Below are positions 55,074 through 64,000 of a stretch of 64,000 bases of DNA, piece by piece. The translations under genes and the position numbers were made by a program. Source of the stretch: Akanthomyces muscarius. Its lineage: Eukaryota > Ascomycota > Sordariomycetes > Hypocreales > Cordycipitaceae. A model generated the notes under the pieces. It worked only from the letters and a program-made list of their open reading frames with translations. It ran no database searches and was not told the DNA's origin. Each line of letters begins with the position of its first letter. Position 1 is the stretch's first letter. The DNA is taken from NCBI RefSeq assembly GCF_028009165.1, contig NC_079243.1, positions 3,844,001 through 3,908,000 on the forward strand, in the 5' to 3' direction.

Positions 55074-55080
55074 TATAAAA
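55074..55080 (+). promoter_or_regulatory. TATA box of the sedolisin gene
   Basis: TATAAAA lies 88 nt before the ATG at 55168, followed by a short CA/CT-rich leader, as in strongly induced secreted-protease genes. Confidence 0.6.
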
Positions 55081-55167
55081 AGGTCTCTTGCGCTCCGTTA
55101 CGATAGTCATTCAGCAACCCAGTCTCATCACCTCTCTTCCCAAGCATCTTCAACAAAGACCTTCAGC

Positions 55168-56915
55168 ATGGTTTCCTTCTCCAAGATCTGCTTCGTCGCA
55201 GTGTCTGCCGGCAGCGTCCTTGCGGCCCCTGCCCCTCACGGCCCTCTGGTCAAGTTTGGCGAGATCACGAAGCTGCCCTCCAAATGGATTGCCACTGGTG
55301 CCGCCGACGGCAACGCCGTCATCAAGGCCCAGATTGGTATCAAGCAGAACAACATCAAGGGCCTCCAGGACAAACTCGCTGATATCGCCGACCCCAACAG
55401 CCCCAACTACGGACAGTGGCTGTCCAAGGAGGAGGTTGACAAGTACAGCGCTCCCGCTGCGGCCGACGTTGCTGCTGTCAAGGCTTGGCTCGCCGACTCT
55501 GGCATCACCGACGTCACCATGCCCACCAACGAGTACGTTTTCTCCTAAAGATTCTCCTTCCCTGGGCAAAGAGACCATGCTGACCAACTGCACGTAGCTG
55601 GATTGAGTTCTCCGTCCCCGTCTCCAAGATGGAGACACTTCTGGGCAGCAAGTACGAGTGGTTCATCCATCTCGAGACCGGCGAGAAGGTTCCCCGCACC
55701 AAGCAGTTCTCGATTCCCCAGAACCTGCACAACCTGATTGACGTCGTCACTCCCACGACCGTCCTCTACCACAACATGGGCCCCTCGGTCCACAACAGCC
55801 CCCAGGCGGCCGGCGCGTCTGGCCTCACCAGCCCTGCCTCCATCAAGTCGGCCTACAACGTCGACTACAAGGGCACCGGCAACACCCTCGTCGGCACCAC
55901 CGGCTTCCTCGGCGTCGGCGCGTCCCACCAGGACTACGCCAACTTTGCCAATCAGTTCTCGCCCGGCCTGAAGGACTTCAAGGACGTCGGCATCAACGGC
56001 GGCAGCAACAGCGGCGACGGCAGCGCCCTCGAGGGCAACCTGGACACGCAGTACTGCGGCGCCCTCGCCTCGCCCAACCCCAGCCAGTACCTCGCCACCG
56101 CGCCGACGGGCAGCGACGGCAGCTCCTTCAACGATGCCATGCTCGCCTTTGGCAACTACCTCAACTCGGCCAGCAGCCCGCCCTCGGCCGTGTCCACCAG
56201 CTACGGCGGCGAGGAGGACGGCACCGACCCCAACTACATGGACCGCATCTGCAACGAGTTCATGAAGGCCGGCTCGCGCGGCGTGTCCATCTTCTTCTCC
56301 TCGGGCGACAACGGCGTCGGCGGCAACGGCGAGTCCAGCTGCTACAACGGCTACTACCCGCTGTGGCCCGCGACGTGCCCGTACGTGACCACGGTCGGCG
56401 GCACCGAGTTTGACAGCTCGGGCCGCGAGGTCGTCGCCAACTTCCAGCAGTACAACAAGAACGTCAAGTCGCCTGGCGGCGGCTTCTCCAACCACTTCCC
56501 GGCCCCCAGCTACAACAAGGCCGTCACCACGGCCTACGCCAACGGCCTCGCGGCCGCGCAGAAGCAGCGCCTCAACCCCAACGGCCGCGGCTTTCCCGAC
56601 ATTGCGCTCGTCAGCGTAAAGTACCAGGTCAACGTCAACGGCGCCATCAGTCAGGTCCTCGGCACCTCGGCCTCGAGCCCCAGCGTCGCCGGCATGGTCG
56701 GCCTCATCAACGACTACCGCAAGACCCAGGGCAAGTCCAACCTCGGCTTCCTCAACCCGCTCCTCTACTCGGACAAGGTCAAGCCCGCCATCCGCGACGT
56801 CACCTCGGGCGCCAACTTTGGCTGCGACAGCTCCGGCCTCCCCGCCAAGACTGGCTGGGATGCCGCCTCTGGCCTCGGCTCCTTTGACTTTGGCAAGCTC
56901 CGTACTCTTCTCTAA
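55168..56915 (+). CDS. Secreted sedolisin (S53), tripeptidyl-peptidase type
   Basis: Modelled as join(55168..55532, 55598..56915), 560 aa; the 65-nt GT-AG intron joins PTN to DWIEFS. A signal peptide (about 1-19, ending SVLAAP) precedes a pro-kumamolisin propeptide (about 25-185) with PNYGQWLSKEEV. The mature domain has the S53 catalytic set: E267 and D271 (EGNLDTQYC), oxyanion D359 (SSGDNG) and Ser479 in GTSASSP. The calcium site is near the C-terminus (IRDVTSG, then GWDAASGLGS). All key residues are present, so it should be an active acid protease releasing tripeptides outside the cell. The strong TATA box suggests inducible expression. Exact subfamily (TPP or aorsin-like) not resolved. Confidence 0.94.
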
Positions 56916-58659
56916 AGGATCGGGTGTGCAGCAACTACGCGCCGAATTATGTCTTTCCTTGTCCTGTTTATATGACGCCAAGTACATAAGAAAAAACGAT
57001 GATTAAATTGATATGAATATACAAAATTTGCTTTCAAATTATACTGTTAAAAATACTACCGCCGCTTTCAGGACTGTTAGTGAACAAAATCCGAATGCGA
57101 CACCACTGCTCCCGCAATCATGCATTTTGAAGATGTTACCGAGCCAGGTGCCTTGTACATGCAGTTCAGAGCAACTTGGCATTCTGCATCAGGCAATCTG
57201 CTTTGTGGGAGCGGTATGAGCGAAAGCCTGCTTGCATTTACGTGCATTGCACCCCAACTGTCAATGCGTGTTATGGATTTAAAAGCACCACGCTCTACCT
57301 CCTAAACGAACAAGATCATGGCACGGAGTTCTCCGCTCGAGGCTTATCATGCCCTGGCCGCGTGATGCTTCTGTTGGTCTCCAGAACTGCAATACCTGCC
57401 TCATTCCGACTAGGTCAGCCCTGGAGGCTCTTTCCCGGCCGCCACCCAGTAATGGTGTCGGCGCCACCTACTTTTACGCTTCCGCATAGCGTTGATCCAA
57501 CATGACTAAATGCAATGAATAACCGATTTCCCAGCCCCCGCGGAGTTGCGTCGGTCCGGGATCAGCCCAGTTGAATGGCTAGTCTTGGGTAGCGCAGATG
57601 ATTGGCGGGAGTAATGGCCCGGAAGGATGAGGGAGGGGGCGTCATGTACCAGCCTGTAGGGTATATTTAGTGCGGGGGTTAGAAGATGGGCCGAAGATCC
57701 AGGCACGCAACGCTAGGGGACATGAGGATGATCTGCAGCCGTGTAAGCGAAGTAGCACTGTTTAAGGCAGCAGGGGATGGTGATGAAGGATTCTTTTTGA
57801 GCCGAAATTGGCGGCGGAAAGCTCTCCGCTGCAGGTTGGAGTTTGGCAGTGCTGGTGCTGAGCGCCATCGCACGTGGTGGGGATAAGGCTAGAGGTCATC
57901 GACAAGTGAGATTAGCGAGATGGCCAGGGGAATGAAGCGATGCAAATATTTTCTTTGCAGACTTGGAAGACTGTTCTTGCACAGTGTCCTTTGCTTCGCG
58001 CTCTGCTAGCTATTTGGCAGATTTATTGGATTATGCGTCTCACTGTAACAGTGGCATTGACCTGCGTTGGACAATAACGCTACAGAGGCAGTCTCTGAAA
58101 CCACTTTACCCAATCTCTGCGTGAATATTGCTGCCGCTCAGTCATTTATTTGCTATTCTCATTCCAAGAATCGACTTTGTGTCTTCGGTCAACCTCACCT
58201 CAGGCTTTGCAGTGGATCTACAGCGAGGAGGGGACTGCCGAGAGACGAAACGCCACGGCAGATGGCGCTAAGGACAAAAAAAGGGAGCGAAAATACGCAA
58301 AAAGGCCGCAGTTACACGTGGTGTTGTGGCGATCCATGACAAAGCTACAAAGTCAAAGTCAAGCAGCCATCAACTGGATCAAGACTTCATCTCGACGATT
58401 TATTTTTTTCCGACGACTGAGACGCCACAAGGGATATCTGGATAAATACTTGCACGACGCACGGGACCAAGCTCAGCATTTTGGCACAGCGAGGATCCCC
58501 GTGTAGATATTGCGCTGAGGCTTGCGCATTCAACGGTCGGGTCTTGTCGCCACTCCATCTCAGGAACAAGCTCTTCTCCCCACCCATCAGAAAGCGCACA
58601 GCTCCCGCAGAAATCATTATATATATTTAATATTGTCGCCTGAGGAGCACCTGGCCGCC
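56916..58659. other. 1.7-kb intergenic region, promoter of the copper-fist gene
   Basis: Tandem genes flank it. Frames of 118 codons or fewer match nothing. The last 30 bp before the ATG are AT-rich (ATTATATATATTTAATATTG, 58616-58635), a possible TATA region very close to the start. No gene seen. Confidence 0.5.
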
Positions 58660-59698
58660 ATGATTATCGACGGCGAGACGTACGCATGCGAGAGCTGCAT
58701 CCGCGGCCACAGGTCGCGCAACTGCCAGCACAACGGTGAGCCCGCATCTCAAAAATAAAATGAAAAAAGATAAAAACAATAGTCGTTCAACCCGTCGCTG
58801 ACCACACACCCTCTACCAGATCGCCCTCTGCAGCACATCAAGGCCAAAGGCCGCCCCGTGTCGCAGTGCAACCACTGTCGCTCCGAGCGCAAGAACAGAT
58901 CCGCGCATGTCAAATGCCAGTGTGGCAAACGAGCTTCCGAGGGAGGGTCTGGTAAGCAAAACCCCCCGTCTCGTCTCTTGCGCGGGCAAGCCGGCACCGG
59001 GACCATCTTCTAACAAACGTGCAATTGTAGACTGCGGCTGCTTTTCAGGCCAAAAATGCAGATGCGCGACGAAAAAGAGCCCCAAGCAGGAACCCACGAA
59101 GCTCGGCGACGTCTCGGACCAGATCTCCGAGCTGGCGTCGCCCGCAAGCATGTTGACCATGACCAGCCCTGCACAGCTGTCCTCCGCGGGCACTGATTTC
59201 CAGTGGTCCGACGCAGCGACGCCGGCGTCCAACTTTACGTCGCTCGATGGGCTGGCGCAGTTTGACCCCGACGCATGGATAAGCAGCCCGCAGCTCGACA
59301 GCACGATGGGCTTCGGCGGCGGGGGAAGCATGGACCAGAGCGCTGCGATGCCAGCCGCGGGGGCAGAGAGCGGGACTGGCCTCTTCTCGTCGCCTCAGCA
59401 GCAGCAGCAGTTTCCGATGGATGTGCCGGATTTTGCAAGCATGAATGAGTGGCCGGCCATGGACGACGAAGCGACAAAGCAGCTTCTCGCCATGATGGAT
59501 GCTTCAGCAGGCGTGGACCTGGACAGCTTCGACGCAGGCGCGCTTAGCTTAATGGGAGGGAACAGCAACGCGGATTCGACGTTTGGGCTGGACTTTGCGC
59601 AGCAGCAGCAGCAGCCGTCGCCGCAACCCGCGACGGACAACGCAAAGCCAGCGTGCAACTCTAAGCAAGAAGAAGGCTGTGGGCCTTGCTGTGGGTAG
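58660..59698 (+). CDS. Copper-fist transcription factor (Cuf1/GRISEA-like)
   Basis: Modelled as join(58660..58735, 58820..58951, 59031..59698), 291 aa; introns of 84 and 79 nt are GT-AG. The N-terminus is a complete copper fist: zinc ligands C10, C13, C22 and H24 in YACESCIRGHRSRNCQH, the KGRP minor-groove element (35-38), then CNHCRSERK and CQCG. Soon after comes a CGCFSGQKCRC cluster that may bind further copper. The C-terminal half is acidic with Gln runs (QQQQQ) and ends in a second Cys cluster (CNSKQEEGCGPCCG). Homologues activate copper-uptake genes when copper is low, or detoxification genes when high; which type this is cannot be decided here. Nuclear. Confidence 0.93.
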
Positions 59699-59956
59699 CC
59701 TGTGACGCAATTTCTTTGTATATTACAATAAAGTACATACATGACATGTCAACAATCTTTAAACCCCGGAAAAAAAAAATCGATACCATGTTGAGAAATA
59801 TCCGATGAGATCGGACATTGCGCGCGTTATCGCATGACGGGGTCCCAGCGCGCCACCCCCACCATTGCCTCATCTTCAAATCTCGCTCATCAAAGCCATA
59901 CAACTTCTCAACTCTCCCCAACTCACATCAACACCATTTCCGTCAAGCCCCTGAGA

Positions 59957-60906
59957 ATGACAAACACACCCCTCCGAATCGGCTACGTGCCCGAGCACTT
60001 TTCCACGCCCATCTACTTTGCCCAGAAGCACTACGGCCTCGATGCGACGCTGACGCCCTTCCCCTCGGGCACCGGCGCCATGATCGCCGCGCTCCGCGCA
60101 AAGGAGATTGACATTGGCATCGGCCTGACCGAGGGCTGGATCGCCGGCCTCGGCAAGGAAGACGCGCCGGGCGACGGCGGCTACCGTCTCGTCGGCACCT
60201 ACGTCGACACTCCTCTCTGTACGGCCCCCCTCATCCTCTTCCACTCCCGCCATCACTCCCCTCAAACTAACAACATTCATCTTCAGGCTGGGCCATTTCC
60301 ACCGGCGCCCAGCGCCCAGAGATTACATCCGTCGAGTCCCTCCGGGGCGGCAAGATTGGCGTCTCGCGCATCGGCTCCGGCAGCTACGTCATGGGCTTCG
60401 TCCTCGCCGACCAGCACGGCTGGCTGTCACCTGGCGGAGAAGCCCCCTTCTCCGACAATGTCGTCCTGCACACGTTTGCCAGCCTGCGCGCCGCCGTCAA
60501 CTCTGGCGAGGCCGACTTCTTCATGTGGGAGCACTTTACGCAGAAGCGCTACTTTGACGCCGGCGAGATCCGCCGCGTCGGCGAAATCTACACGCCCTGG
60601 AGCAGCTGGAAGATTGTGGCGTCGACGGATCTGCCGGACGGTGATGCGCGCGTCCGGGCGCTGTTTGAGAAGCTGGACCAGGGGGTGGCGCACTTCAACG
60701 CCAACCAGGACGAGGCGGTGCAGTACATCTGCACGAACCTAGACTACACAGAGGCCGACGCTCGTGAGTGGCTCAAGACGGTCAAGTTTCCGGCGCAGAC
60801 AAAGGGCGTCAAGGCCGAGACAGTCGAGAGCTGCGTGGCGATTCTGCAAAAGGCGGGTGTGCTGGTCCCTGGCAAGGGAATGCAGCCGGACGCCATGGTA
60901 ATTTAA
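59957..60906 (+). CDS. Periplasmic-binding-fold protein, Ca3427/NMT1-THI5-like
   Basis: Modelled as join(59957..60218, 60287..60906), 293 aa. ATG 59957 (MTNTPLRIGYVPEH) fits the family start; an in-frame ATG at 59834 would add 41 residues of Ser/Thr-rich sequence. The 68-nt intron is GT-AG and joins DTPL to CWAISTG across a Cys codon. The protein has the type 2 periplasmic-binding fold: IGYVPEHFSTPIYFAQKHYGL at the start, DIGIGLTEGWIAGL, the hinge segment KIGVSRIGSGSYVMG and DFFMWEHFTQKRYFDAGEIRRVGEI. The family is related to thiamine-pyrimidine synthases and nitrate/taurine-binding proteins, but eukaryotic Ca3427-like members have no firm function. No signal peptide, so cytosolic. Confidence 0.85.
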
Positions 60907-61126
60907 AACATTGCACGAAAAGGATTGAATCAAGAAATGATGGTTTGAAACAGAAGTGTAGCATTGACATAAAATATCTAGTTTATCGATCCACACAACT
61001 ATTCTGTCCATCACAATAAAAATGACCGACACCTAGTGTTTAACTTTTTGTTGTATTCACAGCCCATCTTCCCTATGTTCAGAGAGCTCGAGCTTGCAGC
61101 CCCGGTGCCTCGCGTCCATGCTCCAT

Positions 61127-61693
61127 TTACGCGGCATCGACGCACTTGTCGGTGGTGAAAGCAGCCTGGGCGTTCTGGAGAGACTTGATAATCTTGTTGC
61201 CCTGGGACTGGACGATGCTCTGGACGGCAGAGGGGGACTTGGCCTTGAGGGCGGCAACGAGGGCCGTGGCGTCCGTCACACCCTTGTCCAGGAAGTCGCG
61301 GACGGTGCCGCACTGCTTGGCCTTCTCGACGTCGGCGATGCGGCTCTCGAGCTCCTGGGCCAGCGCGTCGCCCTGCTTGGCGAGGTCGTTGGAGGGGCCG
61401 ACGAGGGACAGGCACTCGTTGACGGTGAGGGGTGTCATGTTGGAAATGGCCGTGGTGCCGGCCTCGACCTTGGAGATGACACTGGCGGCCTCGTTCTTGA
61501 GCGGCGCGGGGTCGCCGTTGAAGTCGGCGGCGGCCTGCTGCAGGTTGCTGAAGCCAGTCTTAACATCGGCGAGAACAGAAGTGACCGTGGCCAGGTCACG
61601 CTCAACGAGCGTGGGAGGGGAGCGCTCGACGGGGGTAGCGACAAAGGCGTTGGCGCCAGCAAAGAGGGCGGCGGTGACAATGCTGAACTTCAT
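61127..61693 (-). CDS. HsbA / Mp1-type secreted hydrophobic-surface-binding protein
   Basis: Single exon, 188 aa, true ATG at 61693. Signal peptide about 1-16 (MKFSIVTAALFAGANA). The mature part is one all-helical domain with two cysteines placed as in HsbA proteins (VNECLSLVGPS and AKQCGTVRDF, with a third in the C-terminal TDKCVD). Repeated amphipathic helices are Ala-rich. The family (PF12296) includes Aspergillus HsbA, which binds hydrophobic surfaces and recruits lytic enzymes, and the cell-wall galactomannoprotein Mp1. No GPI signal, so secreted or loosely wall-bound. A TATATAA box lies about 133 nt upstream on the same strand. Confidence 0.92.
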   Translation of the reverse strand: MKFSIVTAALFAGANAFVATPVERSPPTLVERDLATVTSVLADVKTGFSNLQQAAADFNGDPAPLKNEAASVISKVEAGTTAISNMTPLTVNECLSLVGPSNDLAKQGDALAQELESRIADVEKAKQCGTVRDFLDKGVTDATALVAALKAKSPSAVQSIVQSQGNKIIKSLQNAQAAFTTDKCVDAA

Positions 61694-62778
61694 CTTGGAA
61701 GATTTGGAGTGGAAGATTTGAGGAGAGAAAAGGAAGTTGATTGAGAAGAAGAGAAGAATGAATTGGAAGAAGAAACTGGGTTGCTGAAGTTGGAAAGACC
61801 AGGGGAAGGAAGCACGGATGCTGGCTTATATAGTCGTGTTCCAGGTCTCAAACAGGAAGCTGCAAGGGCATCGCATTCACGAGCGACAGGCCGCAGCCGA
61901 GGTGCATCTCGCAATGCAAACTTTCTTGGCAAGAGCCAAGCACGACCTGAATAATTCTGACGCGTAATAAATTACGCTTTCCGGGGGGCAGAGTTTGGGG
62001 AAGCCTGCGGGAGCCGTCACAGGTAAAGGCCAGGCCAGGAGTGGGTGTAAGCGACCCGAGGTCTCTCCACATCGCGACGGTGAGGCCAAGTTAGATCCCC
62101 GCCGCCTCCGCAGCCTGGGCATCACCGACTAGGCCGAATCGAAAAGATTCCCCCGCACTATTACTGGACTTTTCGCTGGCCGGTCAACCTATCGGCAGTT
62201 GCTGATCAGTCTCGAGTTGACAGGCAACATCAATGCGGGGTGGGGGTGGCTGCGTCTGGCTTTCTTAATGGCCGTTGCTATACCCCGCAAACCCGCAAAC
62301 CCCATCATGTCAGACTTGTTTCCAATATTCTCAACGACTGCATCCGGGGGTCATACGATCCCTCTGCGGGAATCGTTGTGTTCCAGGGAGAAACTGCCTC
62401 GAAAAAAGTCTTTAAATAGTCTAGAGGCAGGGTGGATTCCAATTTGTGGTCGTCGTGTTCTCGTAGCTGCACGACAGCCACTGTGTCCGGAACTGCTTCG
62501 TTGTTAGTCCATGCAACGCGTGTCGTATTTCACCTTTTCAACGTAGTATTAACGTGGTATCAACGTAGCTGGAAATCACAAGCTTACCGAGGCTGCTCTA
62601 CTTTGTTGGAGAAATAGTCGCAGACTTATGCAAGACAGAAACTCCGGTAGCTCCACGCTAACTGGACGACGAGAGCCTGAACTAAGCCGTACTCGCCGAC
62701 TAGTTGCTTGGGGCTAGAATCTAATTCTTGCATCGGGTATGACCAATGCAGATCCTTGAAATCTCACCATGCATGGCT
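61694..62778. other. Intergenic: HsbA promoter and 3' flank of the ankyrin gene
   Basis: Both flanking genes are on the minus strand. Apart from the HsbA TATA region no feature or gene is seen. Confidence 0.5.
61826..61832 (-). promoter_or_regulatory. TATA box of the HsbA-type gene
   Basis: TATATAA on the minus strand, about 133 nt before the ATG at 61693, followed by a CT-rich leader. Layout matches a highly expressed secreted-protein gene. Confidence 0.55.
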
Positions 62779-64000
62779 CTATGGTCTCTTGCGGCTCAAC
62801 ACGCTCAGCAGGGCGGGTCGCATCAGGGTTGGGTTTCCGCACTTCTGCGCGACTTGCAGCGCTGTGAGCTTCTCGTCAGTCACAGCACGCACGTCGGCCC
62901 CGTGCTCCAGCAGCAGTACTGCCATGCGCTCGTCGGAAAACATGGCGCATACATGCAGCGGCGTGTATCCACCCTGTTCTTTGGCATGTATATTGGCGCC
63001 GCTTTGTAAGAGAAATAGCACCATTAGTGGGTGGTTCATGCGGACCGCCTCATGCAGCGCAGTCGTTTGCCTCTCATTAAGTGAGGGGCAATTGACGTCA
63101 ACACAATATTGCTTCAGTAGCAGCTCACATATGGCTGCCTTGTTGTGTATCGCTGCGAATTGAAGAGCAGTGGTCCCATTTGAGCCTTGTATCAGTGCTT
63201 CGGGGCAGTGGCCGACAAGAACGTTGACGATCGCGATCTGGTCGTTTTCTATTGCATGCTCAACTGCGGTGCAGCGTCCAATCTGCAGTTTAGTGTTGGC
63301 ATTGCTCTTTAGCAGGACCCCCACAGCCTGCAAGTCACCGTGCCGTATTGCTATGGCGAGCACCCACGCTCTGAGTAATGGGCTTGGGGTCAGTACCGCA
63401 AACTCTAGTGCATCTTCCATTAGCAGCTTCTTGTGCTCTTTCAACAGATGACCGTCTGGAATTGTAAGCAGTCCTCCCCGGACCGCAAAGTTTGTGTCAA
63501 AAGCCTTGGCTGCTGTGAGTAGCGTCCTCAGGAGCTCAGTATGCGTCTCTCGGGATGTGGCCACAATTCCGAGTGGGGTTCCATTCCCAGGCCCAGCATC
63601 GAGGATCGGATTGGCACCGGCTTGAAGAAGCACCTCTACACAGTCAAGCTCGGACTGGAGAGCTGCAACGTACAGCGCAGTGGCTCCAGATGGGGCGCGA
63701 GCTTCCCGGTCGACTCCCTTGCTGATCAAGAGCTCCAAGGTGTCGGCCCAACCGCGGACTGCCGCACTGACTATACAAGGGAGTCTATCTGAATTCGAGG
63801 GAACATGGCGACTATCGACAAGGTCGAATACTTCCCTGTCCACAATGACACTTGCGGCAAGCTCACGCGCAATGGCGCCGTGCTCTTGGTCCAGAGCGCC
63901 ACGAAAGGAAGTGGCGAGAGAATGTCTTAGGCTCTCGGCTCCAGCCGCTTCTGTACCAATGCGCCGCTGCTGATGATACTCGGCAGTCGCATGGTGAAGC
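62779..64000 (-). CDS. Ankyrin-repeat protein, 5' end beyond the window
   Basis: The stop is at 62779. The frame is open from there to the window edge, with no ATG in the first part, so the gene continues past 64000 and only the C-terminal 406 or so residues are seen. At least six ankyrin units are visible, for example SGATALYVAALQSELDCVEVLLQAGAN, GTTALQFAAIHNKAAICELLLK, RQTTALHEAVRMNHPLMVLFLLQSGAN and GGYTPLHVCAMFSDERMAVLLLEHGAD. The upstream part (SLATSFRGALDQEHGAIARELAASV) lacks repeats and may be the tail of another domain. Such proteins are often NACHT or NLR-type receptors with a C-terminal ankyrin array; whether that applies here cannot be seen. Confidence 0.85.
   Translation of the reverse strand, partial: LHHATAEYHQQRRIGTEAAGAESLRHSLATSFRGALDQEHGAIARELAASVIVDREVFDLVDSRHVPSNSDRLPCIVSAAVRGWADTLELLISKGVDREARAPSGATALYVAALQSELDCVEVLLQAGANPILDAGPGNGTPLGIVATSRETHTELLRTLLTAAKAFDTNFAVRGGLLTIPDGHLLKEHKKLLMEDALEFAVLTPSPLLRAWVLAIAIRHGDLQAVGVLLKSNANTKLQIGRCTAVEHAIENDQIAIVNVLVGHCPEALIQGSNGTTALQFAAIHNKAAICELLLKQYCVDVNCPSLNERQTTALHEAVRMNHPLMVLFLLQSGANIHAKEQGGYTPLHVCAMFSDERMAVLLLEHGADVRAVTDEKLTALQVAQKCGNPTLMRPALLSVLSRKRP

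Larger units (their letters stand above)
53241..55167. other. 1.9-kb intergenic region with palindromes, upstream of the sedolisin gene
   Basis: Contains a 16-bp palindrome with CGG-N6-CCG (53619-53634), a CGG-N4-CCG (53642-53651), an ACATATGT-type repeat (53831-53858), a perfect 8-bp-stem hairpin (53904-53924) and a TATA box (55074-55080). Open frames up to 164 codons overlap on both strands and look random. Confidence 0.55.

Noticed and set aside
55545..56987. 480-codon open frame on the minus strand
   Set aside because: Antisense shadow of the sedolisin gene; Ala/Gly/Val/Arg-rich and without motifs.
59940..59965. CTGAGA next to the THI5-like start, reminiscent of a TPP riboswitch
   Set aside because: The other conserved part (ACCTGAT and the paired arms) is absent, and the motif overlaps the start codon rather than an intron.
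61094..61744. 216-codon plus-strand frame
   Set aside because: Antisense shadow of the HsbA-type gene.
1..64000. Secondary-metabolite cluster, CRISPR array or prokaryotic insert
   Set aside because: No PKS, NRPS, terpene cyclase or P450 is present, no regular spaced repeats were seen, and all genes have fungal intron and codon features.

Overview
The window is nuclear DNA of a filamentous ascomycete, most likely a hypocrealean Sordariomycete. Genes carry short spliceosomal introns (51-84 nt, one of 183 nt) with GT(or GC)...CTAAY...AG signals. Coding third positions are strongly GC-biased. The families present are typical of Pezizomycotina: DHA2 transporter, RTA1 protein, sedolisin, HsbA, GPI-anchored aspartyl protease, copper-fist and Zn2Cys6 regulators, and a Cdt2-type WD40 protein. 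Nothing prokaryotic, viral or plasmid-like was seen. No secondary-metabolite backbone gene, CRISPR array, rRNA or convincing tRNA was found.

Layout. 0.4-8.4 kb: a GPI-anchored Cys-rich surface protein (-), a DHA2 transporter (-), a TDA3-like FAD oxidoreductase (-, 3 exons) and, divergent from it, a glutathione peroxidase (+) with an in-frame mitochondrial-type presequence. 8.4-11.9 kb: gene-free. 11.9-14.5 kb: GPI-anchored aspartyl protease (+). 14.5-40 kb: gene-poor block of about 25 kb whose only clear gene is a large Zn2Cys6 transcription factor (26.5-29.2 kb), apparently with a long uORF-rich leader. 40-48.8 kb: a Cys-rich conserved hypothetical (-), a DUG3-like glutamine amidotransferase (-, 4 exons, five-codon first exon), a Cdt2-like protein (+) and a tail-anchored heme-oxygenase-like protein (-). 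50.1-53.2 kb: a second Zn2Cys6 factor (+) followed by an RTA1-family membrane protein (+, 4 exons). 55.2-62 kb: a sedolisin (+), a copper-fist factor (+, 3 exons), a Ca3427/THI5-like binding-fold protein (+) and an HsbA-type wall protein (-). 62.8 kb to the end: an ankyrin-repeat protein (-) whose 5' end lies outside the window.

How the genes may work together. There is no obvious single pathway. Themes are the cell surface and secreted proteolysis (GPI protein, aspartyl protease, sedolisin, HsbA), redox and thiol metabolism (GPx, DUG3, FAD oxidoreductase, heme-oxygenase-like), and regulation. The Zn2Cys6/RTA1 neighbours plausibly form a regulator-target pair, because CGG/CCG triplets sit in the intergenic region before the RTA1 gene. 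All exon boundaries were set by eye from frame continuity, splice consensus and recalled family motifs; no alignment or transcript data were available.
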